Positions 1 to 5,745 of a stretch of DNA of 7,029 bases are shown piece by piece. A program made the translations under genes and the position numbers. Origin of the DNA: an uncultured Allobaculum sp. (GTDB lineage: Bacteria > Bacillota_I > Bacilli_A > Erysipelotrichales > Erysipelotrichaceae). The stretch is from the NCBI GenBank assembly GCA_910577085.1, contig CAJTLE010000135.1, forward strand, positions 1 through 7,029, given 5' to 3'. The notes below the pieces were generated by a model. It was not told the DNA's origin. It worked only from the letters and a program-made list of their open reading frames with translations, and searched no databases. Positions within the stretch are counted from its first letter, which is position 1. Each line of letters begins with the position of its first letter.

Positions 1-173
1 TTAGAAATTACACTTTTTCGTCATGCTCTTTTGTTTTTTAGTTCTTATGGCTAACTGCTTATCTTTCATATTTCACGCCCAAGTTGGTTCCGAGGCTAAA
101 GGACATCACCTTAACTTAATGACATTGCCGCTTGAGTATAAATGCTCTTCGACCACACTGCCAAGACCTATGA

Positions 174-189
174 CTGACATCCATGTCAG
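174..189. repeat. Perfect 7-bp inverted repeat, 2-nt spacer
   Basis: CTGACAT and ATGTCAG are exact reverse complements separated by CC, giving a 16-bp near-continuous palindrome. The loop is too short for a good RNA hairpin and no T-run follows, so a dimeric protein-binding site is likelier than a terminator. There is no adjacent gene to regulate, so its role is unknown and chance is possible. Confidence 0.35.
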
Positions 190-438
190 CCCAAATTCTT
201 CGAAAAAGGACCCGGAACTACGCCTTGCTTCATTCCATTGATAAGGCTTTCATCTCTGATAAGTCATGATCCAGATCTCAAAATCGTCTGGTTTTGAATC
301 AATCCGGATAGATTGAGTGACTTGGAGTGATTGTTTTTTCATCTAAACCTGTGGTAGACTCGGTGGCACGTCAACATTTGACCAGATTTTCGCCTGATTG
401 TGGGAGGCCTCTTTCCAGAAATTGGCAGAAAATGGATC

Positions 439-467
439 TCTTTCAGTTTCATTCGCATGCTGAAAGA
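439..467 (+). other. Hairpin in the leader of the small membrane gene
   Basis: TCTTTCAG (439-446) pairs perfectly with CTGAAAGA (460-467) around a 13-nt loop. It ends 35 nt before the AGGAGG ribosome binding site of the small gene at 515, so it could form in that gene's 5' leader. No T-run follows, so it is not a classic terminator. A regulatory role is inference only. Confidence 0.35.
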
Positions 468-501
468 TGAGGGTCAAGGTTGATTTGTTACTCTGATAAG
501 C

Positions 502-507
502 AGGAGG
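502..507 (+). promoter_or_regulatory. Strong ribosome binding site AGGAGG
   Basis: A perfect AGGAGG core lies 7 nt upstream of the ATG at 515, which is ideal spacing for a Bacillota ribosome. It is the best Shine-Dalgarno match in the window. It is the main reason to accept the 45-codon frame downstream as a gene and to fix its start. Confidence 0.75.
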
Positions 508-514
508 AAGAAAC

Positions 515-652
515 ATGAGAAGAAGCAGAAACTGGTTATGGCTGCTTGGCATCATGGCTGTTGTCTGGTGGCTGTTATTGGGCTGGTATCAAATCATCGG
601 CCTGTTTGCGCGCGGCTCCGGATACAGACCCCGCAGATCCAGAAAACGCTGA
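515..652 (+). CDS. Small Trp-rich single-pass membrane protein (hypothetical)
   Basis: This is a 45-residue frame from ATG at 515 to TGA at 650-652. I recognise no family. The protein begins MRRSRN, then has one hydrophobic stretch at about residues 7-31 containing five tryptophans (W7, W9, W18, W19, W24). It ends in a strongly basic tail (residues 33-45 with R33, R38, R40, R41, R43, K44, R45). This is the profile of a small single-span membrane protein with positive charge on both sides. Support comes from the consensus AGGAGG 7 nt before the ATG, a terminator about 85 nt after the stop, and an organised amphipathic composition. It converges on the YdcF-like gene and shares that terminator. 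Function is unknown: regulatory membrane peptide, toxin-like peptide and transporter accessory subunit are all possible. A truncated remnant of a longer gene is less likely given the clean start and stop. Confidence 0.6.
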   Translation: MRRSRNWLWLLGIMAVVWWLLLGWYQIIGLFARGSGYRPRRSRKR

Positions 653-706
653 AAGAGCCCTTAATCTCATTTCAGCCTGGATATTCTATGAAAACGAATG
701 GATAAA

Positions 707-727
707 CTGCCTGATTTCTGCAGGCAG
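707..727 (+). other. Short perfect stem-loop after the small gene
   Basis: CTGCCTG (707-713) and CAGGCAG (721-727) form a perfect 7-bp stem with a 7-nt loop. It sits between the stop of the small membrane gene and the main terminator. No U-run follows, so it is not an intrinsic terminator alone. It may protect the 3' end of the transcript from exonucleases, but that is inference. Confidence 0.4.
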
Positions 728-735
728 ACAAAGAG

Positions 736-793
736 AAAACGCCAGAACGTATGGATCGATCAATTTTGATCATCCAGCAGGTTCTGGCGTTTT
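736..793. terminator. Bidirectional intrinsic terminator between convergent genes
   Basis: AAAACGCCAGAAC (736-748) is the exact reverse complement of GTTCTGGCGTTTT (781-793), a 13-bp stem that ends in T-runs on either strand. The loop itself contains a further imperfect pairing, GGATCGATCA with TGATCATCC. On the + strand it follows the small membrane gene, with the run TTTTT at 790-794. On the - strand it begins 18 nt after the TAA of the YdcF-like gene. It can therefore end both convergent transcripts. Confidence 0.85.
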
Positions 794-810
794 TAATTGG
801 AATGGATAGA

Positions 811-1899
811 TTACTGAAAAATCAGATTGAATATCGCAATGAGAAAGAATGGCGACATCAGAATCAGCAGATACTTGATCTGCTTTTTGCGGGTCATGCT
901 CAGGTAGGCCACAAACTCACGAAGCAGGGCGTTCAGCGTGAAATACCACTTGGTTTTCGATCCATAGCCGATTGCTTTCATATGCAGCTGCCGACTCAGC
1001 AGCAAAGCTCGAAATACATGATAACGGGTCGTTACCAGAGCGGTCTTTCCATAAGGCTGAGGGAAGATTTCTCTTGAAAAGATCAGATTCTCCCGGGTAT
1101 TTTTCGATTTGGTTTCCGCAACCGTTCGATTGGGATCTGCGCCATGATCAATCGCCCAGGCCATCATGGCCATACCTTCCGGAATGTCTTCACCAGGCCC
1201 CTGGCCTCCGGATAGAATCAAAATCGCATTGGGGTTCTGTCTTTGCAACTGAATCCCTTTTTCAATCCGTCCCTGTAAAAGCGGTGGAACAACCGTTCCG
1301 ATCAGACCAGATCCCAGCACGACAATCTGATCCAGGTTCTTTCTGCGAATGGGATGGAACAGATTGATCAGTGCAGACAGGCAGTAAATCGCCAGCTGAA
1401 TGGAGAAGTAAGTCGTGATGATCGAAAGAATCGATGCGATAAACCAATAGAAGGAGTCATCGCCAAGCTTGCGGGCCAGAAGTGGAATAACGAACAGATC
1501 AAACAGAATCAGAAGTCCAAGCCCTAAAGAAAGGCAGTTTGACCACGAAAACCCTTCCCGGCGAATCAGCCGGATGCCCTCAATGATTAAAAACCCGCCT
1601 AACGCAAACGGGAAGAACACCAGAAAGAGCAAGAAGCCGATGGCTAAAATAACCAGAATCGTAGATAACACCTGATTGTTGGCCCAGTATTCACTGAATC
1701 CGACCAGTAAAAAGACGGCCGACAAGCCAATTCCGACCACCAGGGCAAATAATGCTGTTCCACTCCAAAGTGATCGCGGCTCAATGGCCATGACTACAAG
1801 AAAGAACAACAGCCCCCCCACAAATGGAAAGCTGGCCAGCATCCATACAAAATCTGTAATGAAAATCACCTCACAATCGACAGGCCATGAAAAAACCAC
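811..1899 (-). CDS. YdcF-family (DUF218) multi-pass membrane protein
   Basis: This is a 362-residue protein. The N-terminal half has about five membrane helices (roughly residues 11-37, 46-68, 78-103, 120-142 and 150-176). A DUF218 domain follows (about 188-320), and a final helix lies at about 342-362. The domain shows the family landmarks: a V-L-G-S-G strand near 193-198, SGGQG at 230-234, an acidic/SxNTxEN block (E262, S265, N267, T268, E270, N271) and TRYHxxRA at 291-298. Long membrane-anchored DUF218 proteins of this build are common in Bacillota. The E. coli relatives (YdcF, SanA) are tied to nucleotide binding or envelope integrity, but the reaction is unsettled and I assign none. The first codon is GTG in the longest reading, preceded by AAAGGA at a loose 12 nt, so the true start may be slightly inside (see the site at 1866-1872). 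It is probably its own transcription unit, with a candidate promoter at 1972-2000 and a terminator at 793-736. Confidence 0.85.
   Translation of the reverse strand: MVFSWPVDCEVIFITDFVWMLASFPFVGGLLFFLVVMAIEPRSLWSGTALFALVVGIGLSAVFLLVGFSEYWANNQVLSTILVILAIGFLLFLVFFPFALGGFLIIEGIRLIRREGFSWSNCLSLGLGLLILFDLFVIPLLARKLGDDSFYWFIASILSIITTYFSIQLAIYCLSALINLFHPIRRKNLDQIVVLGSGLIGTVVPPLLQGRIEKGIQLQRQNPNAILILSGGQGPGEDIPEGMAMMAWAIDHGADPNRTVAETKSKNTRENLIFSREIFPQPYGKTALVTTRYHVFRALLLSRQLHMKAIGYGSKTKWYFTLNALLREFVAYLSMTRKKQIKYLLILMSPFFLIAIFNLIFQ
1866..1872 (-). promoter_or_regulatory. GAGGTGA inside the YdcF-like reading frame, alternative start signal
   Basis: On the minus strand GAGGTGA, a near-consensus Shine-Dalgarno, lies inside the first 14 codons of the longest frame. 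Five bases after it is an in-frame ATT at 1858-1860 (residue Ile14), and the first in-frame ATG is Met20, about 23 nt away. ATT is a rare but known start codon, so this may be either a rare-codon start or chance. The GTG at 1899 has only a loosely spaced AAAGGA. The N-terminus is therefore uncertain by up to 20 residues, and the domain content does not change. Confidence 0.4.
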
Positions 1900-1971
1900 G
1901 ATCTGTCTTTTTCCTTTACCGCCTTAAACGTTCAATTTTCAAACTTCACAGGTATCCATGAGCCAGACGGA

Positions 1972-2000
1972 TTCATACAGAGCCTGACAAACTCAGACAA
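1972..2000 (-). promoter_or_regulatory. Candidate promoter of the YdcF-like gene
   Basis: On the minus strand TTGTCT (complement of 1995-2000) is followed by a 17-nt spacer and TATGAA (complement of 1972-1977). Each hexamer matches the sigma-A consensus at four of six positions and the spacing is ideal. It would start transcription near 1965, about 65 nt before the GTG start. Moderate matches only, so this is tentative. Confidence 0.3.
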
Positions 2001-2015
2001 AATCAGAGAGAACCA

Positions 2016-2057
2016 GACAGGTCTAGACTAAACATCTTTAGTCGTATCAAACCTGTC
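2016..2057. repeat. Two-tier inverted repeat (hairpin)
   Basis: The inner stem GACTAAA (2026-2032) pairs with TTTAGTC (2037-2043) around a 4-nt loop. An outer stem GACAGGT (2016-2022) pairs with ACCTGTC (2051-2057), with small internal loops of 3 and 7 nt. Both stems are perfect. No T-run follows on either strand, so it is not a standard terminator. It lies just upstream of the candidate promoter of the YdcF-like gene and could be a regulatory structure or a relic of a small mobile repeat. Confidence 0.45.
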
Positions 2058-2340
2058 CTCATTCCAGCCATAGCAACCTGGGTCTGGCACAATTTAACCG
2101 TATTCTGGCGGCAGTCTCAACGTTATAGTTTAATCGTATCCCATAATCTTTTTTGCAAAATTTCACCAGCCAAATAGTTATCTTACATCGATGTAATCTG
2201 GATAGTGAGAAGTCTAAGGCTTTTGACTCGCTTCTTGCCAGAAAGAACAGGATGACGATGAAGACCAAGGGCAGTCGATCAGTCAAACCTTCAGCAGCCT
2301 CAGTCACTCAAATTCAGGCCTATTGTACAGGCAGCCAAAC
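2058..2340. other. Gene-free spacer with one palindrome
   Basis: No convincing gene. Frames of 68 codons (+) and 82 codons (-) cross it, but neither has a ribosome binding site and the minus one would begin with an unsupported GTG. The one notable element is the 14-bp palindrome at 2183-2196. Confidence 0.45.
2183..2196. repeat. Perfect 14-bp palindrome TTACATCGATGTAA
   Basis: The sequence is identical on both strands over 14 bp, with TTACA/TGTAA arms around TCGA. Uninterrupted palindromes with TACA...TGTA arms are typical of dimeric repressor operators, for example the general form used by BlaI/CopY and similar winged-helix regulators, though their spacing differs. No clear promoter lies next to it, so I cannot name a target. 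Confidence 0.4.
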
Positions 2341-2372
2341 AAAAACCCTTCGGATATGAACATCCAAAGGGT
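2341..2372 (-). terminator. Intrinsic terminator of the ABC transporter gene
   Basis: Read on the minus strand, ACCCTT (2372-2367) pairs with AAGGGT (2350-2345), with an inner GGAT/ATCC pairing, and a run of five T follows (complement of 2341-2345). It starts 38 nt after the TAA of the transporter. It separates the transporter transcript from the YdcF-like gene, which lies further downstream on the same strand. Confidence 0.85.
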
Positions 2373-2409
2373 AGAAAGAAAATACTGAAATGTAGAAAGC
2401 TGATTCTGT

Positions 2410-4995
2410 TTATTCGGTGCGCAGCGCCTCGACAGGATTTTTCTTGGACGCAATTGAAGCAGGAATCAGACCGGCGATCATGGTCAGAACCAGATTGATC
2501 GCAATCAGGATCAGGCCCCCCTGCCATGGCAGCACCGCGACATTGGCTACGCCAGTCAGGTTTTCGACAACCATGCTGATGGGAATATTCAGCAGAACTG
2601 TCAGGCCTACACCAAGCAAGCCAGAGGTTAAACCGATAATGAATGTTTCTGCATTGAATACATTGCGGATATCGCGCTTGGAAGCACCCATTGCACGCAG
2701 AATACCGATCTCTTTGATTCGTTCGAGAACGGAGATGTAGGTGATGATTCCAATCATGATCGAAGAAACGATCAGGGAAATGGAAACAAAGCCCATCAGA
2801 ACGTAGGAGATCATATTGATTACTGTCTGGACACCGGAAAGCATCGTACCGATTGTATCGGAATAAGTGATGATGTTTTCTGGGCGATTGTCATCTTCCT
2901 GCAGGGTGTTGTAATCCGTAATCAGATCGCCAAGTTTTTCCTTATCATCAAAGTTTTTCGCATACAGCTTGATGGAAGAAGGAATTTCTTTATCCAGGAC
3001 GCCTAAAGTATCCAGGTTGCTCTGGTAAGTCGCATTGGCGTTGTTGTTATAGGTTGCAATGTATTCGAGCAGCTGATCCTGCGGCATCGACTGCATCTGC
3101 ATCATCTGTTCGGGAGTTAAAGTTTCCATCGAGAATTTTTCACCGTTAGAGAACTGTTTACCGGTAAAAATGTTGATATCCGGATTGTCTTTCTGCTCTT
3201 TAACAATTTCACTCTCATTGGCCTGGTCTCCAGCCCAGTCACGCAGTTTGGAATCATAGAGCACACCACCAAGGGCCGTTGTGCTGACGGTCTTTTCTTT
3301 TGGTTTTACGATACCCACAACTTTAACGTGAGCACCTTTGTCCTGGATCTGCTGCTTGATGAAGTCTTCATCATCGCTGTTATCAAACCACAGGCCATTT
3401 TCCTTGGTATATAAATCACAGTCAGGCAGGACTTCTAATTCCATGCCTAAGAAGTCCTCATTGGTATATTCACCTTCATCGCTCACTTCAATTTTATCGA
3501 GCTTGCCATTGAGAACGTTCTGGTAGTTGTTGGCCAGTTCATCCTGATCGAGCATACCTAATGAATATAAAGCGTAGTCCGTGATTTCATTGCGGGAGTT
3601 TACAGCCAGCAGGATTTCGTTTTCATTGGCTGGCCAGGAACCATCAACCAGCTCATAGTTTTCTTCACGCAGAACCTGTGAATCCGGCATCTGCACCCAG
3701 ACTTCCTGATTCATTGCGGTCTGCATGCCGAGGGTCGACTGCATCTGACCGACAGAACTCAGTCCCAGTTTATCGATCAGTCCATTTGGGGAGACTTTGA
3801 CCAGGCCATATGGGGAATTTTCGTTGTAGACACTCATCTGCATCGCATACGAGTATTCAATCGCTTTTGCGGTATCTCGGATTCCCTGTCCATCGTCGGA
3901 TTCAATGTATTTCTTGAACTCAGAGAGGTTGTTGGTCTTGGTATTGGAAATCGAGTTGAGGATCGACTCAACCATTTTGGAAGTCTTGATATTTTTGTTA
4001 TCTTCCTCATTGACTTCCTCATCATCGGCCATATCCATCATGGTCGTCATCATGACCGACATATCCATCGTATTGTCTTTTAGATCAATTGGATAATCTG
4101 CCATGGTGTCATTCTGAACCTGGTTGATATAGGCCTGCATACCATTGGATAAGGACATGATCAGACCAATGCCGATGATACCAATCGAGCCCGCAAAGGC
4201 CGTTAAGAACGTTCTGGCTTTCTTGGTCATCAGGTTATTGAAGGAGAGAGTAAGGGCTGTCCAGAAGGACATGCCAGGCTTGGTCATCTGACGGTTTTTG
4301 ACTTCTACTTCTTCTTCCGTTACCGGATTGGTATCCGAAAGCATCTTACCGTCTTTTAAGCGGACGATTCGGGTTGAATACTGCTCAGCCAGTTCCGGGT
4401 TATGGGTAACCATGACAACCAGTCTGTCTTTGGCAATTTCTTTGAGCAGATTCATGATCTGCACAGAGGTTTCAGAGTCCAGCGCACCGGTAGGTTCATC
4501 GGCCAGAACGATTTCCGGATCGTTGACCAGCGCCCGGGCAATGGCGACACGCTGCATCTGACCACCCGACATCTGGGTTGGTTTCTTATAGATCTGATCG
4601 TGCAGACCGACTTTTTCAAGAGCCGCAATGGCTCGTTTTTTGCGCTCTTCTTTTGGGACCCCAGATAACGTCAGCGCCATTTCGACGTTTTTGAGAACAG
4701 TCTGATGCATGATCAGGTTGTAGCTCTGGAAAATAAAGCCGACACGATGGTTACGGTAGGTATCCCAGTCTTTATCGGTGTATTGCTTGGTGCTTTTGCC
4801 GTTGATGATCAGATCACCGCTCGTGTATTGATCCAGACCGCCAACAATATTTAAAAATGTCGTTTTTCCGCACCCAGAAGGACCGAGAATCGAAACAAAT
4901 TCACAATCCCGGAAGGTAACCGACAGGTCGTTGACTGCTTTGACAATCTGATCGCCGGCATAGTATTCCTTAACGATATGTTTGCATTGAAGCAT
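2410..4995 (-). CDS. MacB/FtsX-type ABC transporter, fused ATPase and permease
   Basis: This is an 861-residue protein. The N-terminal ATPase (about 1-225) has all the expected motifs: Walker A GPSGCGKTT at 38-46, Q-loop Q90, signature MSGGQMQR at 142-149, Walker B IVLADE at 162-167, D-loop ALDS at 171-174 and H-loop H198. A charged linker leads to membrane helix 1 (about 262-284), then an extracytoplasmic domain of about 430 residues. The FtsX-type C-terminus follows, with helices near 728-753, 784-808 and 826-848. The conserved cytoplasmic KEIGILRAMGASK segment lies after the second helix (761-773), and the protein ends KKNPVEALRTE. This four-helix plan is that of MacB-like mechanotransmission transporters, which move or release lipoproteins, peptides or drugs at the membrane surface. 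The substrate cannot be told here. No two-component system or partner protein is adjacent. Met-rich stretches occur in the outer domain (residues 310-322 and again within about 600-640). The ATG start is fixed by AGAAAGGA 6 nt upstream (5002-5009). It is probably monocistronic, ended by the stem-loop at 2372-2341. Confidence 0.93.
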   Translation of the reverse strand: MLQCKHIVKEYYAGDQIVKAVNDLSVTFRDCEFVSILGPSGCGKTTFLNIVGGLDQYTSGDLIINGKSTKQYTDKDWDTYRNHRVGFIFQSYNLIMHQTVLKNVEMALTLSGVPKEERKKRAIAALEKVGLHDQIYKKPTQMSGGQMQRVAIARALVNDPEIVLADEPTGALDSETSVQIMNLLKEIAKDRLVVMVTHNPELAEQYSTRIVRLKDGKMLSDTNPVTEEEVEVKNRQMTKPGMSFWTALTLSFNNLMTKKARTFLTAFAGSIGIIGIGLIMSLSNGMQAYINQVQNDTMADYPIDLKDNTMDMSVMMTTMMDMADDEEVNEEDNKNIKTSKMVESILNSISNTKTNNLSEFKKYIESDDGQGIRDTAKAIEYSYAMQMSVYNENSPYGLVKVSPNGLIDKLGLSSVGQMQSTLGMQTAMNQEVWVQMPDSQVLREENYELVDGSWPANENEILLAVNSRNEITDYALYSLGMLDQDELANNYQNVLNGKLDKIEVSDEGEYTNEDFLGMELEVLPDCDLYTKENGLWFDNSDDEDFIKQQIQDKGAHVKVVGIVKPKEKTVSTTALGGVLYDSKLRDWAGDQANESEIVKEQKDNPDINIFTGKQFSNGEKFSMETLTPEQMMQMQSMPQDQLLEYIATYNNNANATYQSNLDTLGVLDKEIPSSIKLYAKNFDDKEKLGDLITDYNTLQEDDNRPENIITYSDTIGTMLSGVQTVINMISYVLMGFVSISLIVSSIMIGIITYISVLERIKEIGILRAMGASKRDIRNVFNAETFIIGLTSGLLGVGLTVLLNIPISMVVENLTGVANVAVLPWQGGLILIAINLVLTMIAGLIPASIASKKNPVEALRTE

Positions 4996-5001
4996 AGAGT
5001 A

Positions 5002-5009
5002 TCCTTTCT
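5002..5009 (-). promoter_or_regulatory. Ribosome binding site of the ABC transporter
   Basis: On the minus strand AGAAAGGA ends 6 nt before the ATG at 4995. It decides the start: the protein then begins directly with the ATPase domain, and no upstream in-frame start has a comparable site. Confidence 0.75.
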
Positions 5010-5054
5010 GCAGATTTTCTGATGATTTCAGAGTAGCGGATTTCGGGTTTTCTG

Positions 5055-5071
5055 TCGTTCTTTTCGAACGA
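5055..5071. repeat. Small perfect hairpin in the transporter leader
   Basis: TCGTTC (5055-5060) and GAACGA (5066-5071) form a perfect 6-bp stem with a 5-nt loop, about 60 nt upstream of the transporter ATG. If the promoter at 5158-5184 is right, it lies in the 5' untranslated leader. No U-run follows. A role in expression is possible but unsupported. Confidence 0.3.
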
Positions 5072-5157
5072 TAACCATGAAATTTTCAGGACCAGAGCAC
5101 GCGGGGAAGATTGGCCTGGTGCTGCAAAAATCGTCACAACCCGCTTGAACGAAAACA

Positions 5158-5184
5158 ATTGTATCAGAACGTTCATTTTGTCAT
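5158..5184 (-). promoter_or_regulatory. Candidate extended -10 promoter of the ABC transporter
   Basis: On the minus strand TGATACAAT (complement of 5158-5166) matches the extended -10 form TGnTATAAT with one base changed. ATGACA (complement of 5179-5184), five of six to the -35 consensus, lies 15 nt upstream. That spacing is short, but the TGn extension compensates. The spacer holds the 8-bp palindrome GAACGTTC (5167-5174), a plausible repressor site, and a 10-bp palindrome GTTTCGAAAC lies upstream at 5210-5219. Initiation near 5150 would give a leader of about 155 nt. Confidence 0.45.
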
Positions 5185-5304
5185 TTTGAGTTTAATACGG
5201 GTGTTAGACGTTTCGAAACACAACTGAGTTTCTTGAATCGAAATGGAGATTATGCGTCATTTTTACCATATTTTCGTAAAGAAAGCATGCAAATTTATAC
5301 AAGC

Positions 5305-5318
5305 TGAAAGCGCTTGCT
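5305..5318. promoter_or_regulatory. Catabolite-responsive-element-like (cre) site
   Basis: TGAAAGCGCTTGCT matches the Bacillota CcpA target TGAAAGCGCTTTCA at 12 of 14 positions, including the central AAGCGCTT palindrome. It lies about 120 bp upstream of the candidate transporter promoter, rather far for simple repression, with no other gene near. It is suggestive of CcpA control, but a single match of this length can occur by chance. Confidence 0.4.
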
Positions 5319-5366
5319 CATGGCAAATATGATGTTTTGAGAGAAATGACCGTCAGTCAGCTTCAA

Positions 5367-5405
5367 ATTCTTGCAATATTTATTTTCCTTGATAAGCGCA
5401 AGAAT
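5367..5405. repeat. Perfect 8-bp inverted repeat, 23-nt spacer
   Basis: ATTCTTGC (5367-5374) and GCAAGAAT (5398-5405) are exact reverse complements. The loop is AT-rich and no T-run follows on either strand. It lies in non-coding sequence upstream of the transporter, and its function is unknown. Confidence 0.35.
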
Positions 5406-5556
5406 CTGCCCGAAATAATGTCAGCTCCACATCGACTCTTCACCAGGTTGATCTCGGTCATTTTTTGAATTGAGGAAGAAAGGGCAGGGAAGAAACCAGG
5501 AAAATTCTGTCCATTGACCGTTTGCAGAGGCAGCTTGCAGTAGATGGAAATAATAT

Positions 5557-5745
5557 ATGGAAAGAAATCGGGCTCGGAATAGTGAGAAAAAGGGAATCAG
5601 CGTAACAAAACTTGAATGTGTTGATTGTGATGACCAGAACGGATGCAAAAGTCAGTACGAAAAGCCACGATCCAAGAAATTCAAATCCGTAGATCCGGCC
5701 AGTTGCTGGAGCTATTCATTAAAGAACTTCCTGCGTCAGCAATAA
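5557..5745 (+). CDS. Possible small Cys-containing protein (doubtful)
   Basis: This is a 62-residue frame from ATG at 5557 to TAA at 5743-5745. I recognise no family. The protein is basic and has four cysteines, C21-x2-C24-x5-C30 and C50, which could bind a metal, with a DCDDQNGC stretch in between. Against it: no good ribosome binding site precedes the ATG (only a weak GATGGAAA), a stop codon lies two codons upstream, and the flanks are non-coding. It could be a real small gene, a decayed C-terminal fragment of a longer gene, or chance. A palindrome ATGAAAA-AA-TTTTCAT overlaps its stop codon (5745-5760). Confidence 0.25.
   Translation: MERNRARNSEKKGISVTKLECVDCDDQNGCKSQYEKPRSKKFKSVDPASCWSYSLKNFLRQQ

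Larger units (their letters stand above)
1..500. other. Gene-free left flank
   Basis: I see no gene I can defend here. Open frames of about 70 codons exist on both strands, but they lack a ribosome binding site and read like random translation. On the minus strand the stretch around 60-240 has a longer open run interrupted by stops, so a decayed coding remnant is possible, but I recognise no family. Two local inverted repeats are listed separately (174-189 and 439-467). The right part of this region must hold the promoter of the small gene that begins at 515, but I see no -35/-10 pair strong enough to call. Confidence 0.5.

Noticed and set aside
23..241. 72-codon plus-strand frame near the left edge
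   Set aside because: No ribosome binding site before the ATG, no domain or membrane pattern, and the opposite strand of the same stretch looks no less coding. Not supported as a gene.
343..555. 70-codon minus-strand frame with a hydrophobic start
   Set aside because: Its hydrophobic start lies antisense to the leader and first codons of the small membrane gene at 515, which has a far better ribosome site.
751..1077. 108-codon plus-strand frame through the terminator
   Set aside because: It starts inside the terminator loop and then runs antisense to the YdcF-like gene; it is a shadow.
972..1367. 131-codon plus-strand frame
   Set aside because: Entirely antisense to the DUF218 domain, with no start signal; a shadow frame.
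2059..2307. 82-codon minus-strand frame with one hydrophobic stretch
   Set aside because: Begins at GTG without a Shine-Dalgarno sequence, has low-quality composition and is crossed by the 14-bp palindrome. Kept out of the gene list.
2410..4995. Bacitracin-type (BceAB) resistance module
   Set aside because: Here ATPase and permease are fused in one chain with four membrane helices, while BceB has ten helices and is separate from BceA; no sensor kinase or regulator is adjacent.
811..4995. Two-gene operon of transporter and YdcF-like protein
   Set aside because: They share a strand, but an intrinsic terminator at 2372-2341 and about 510 bp of spacer with its own candidate promoter separate them.
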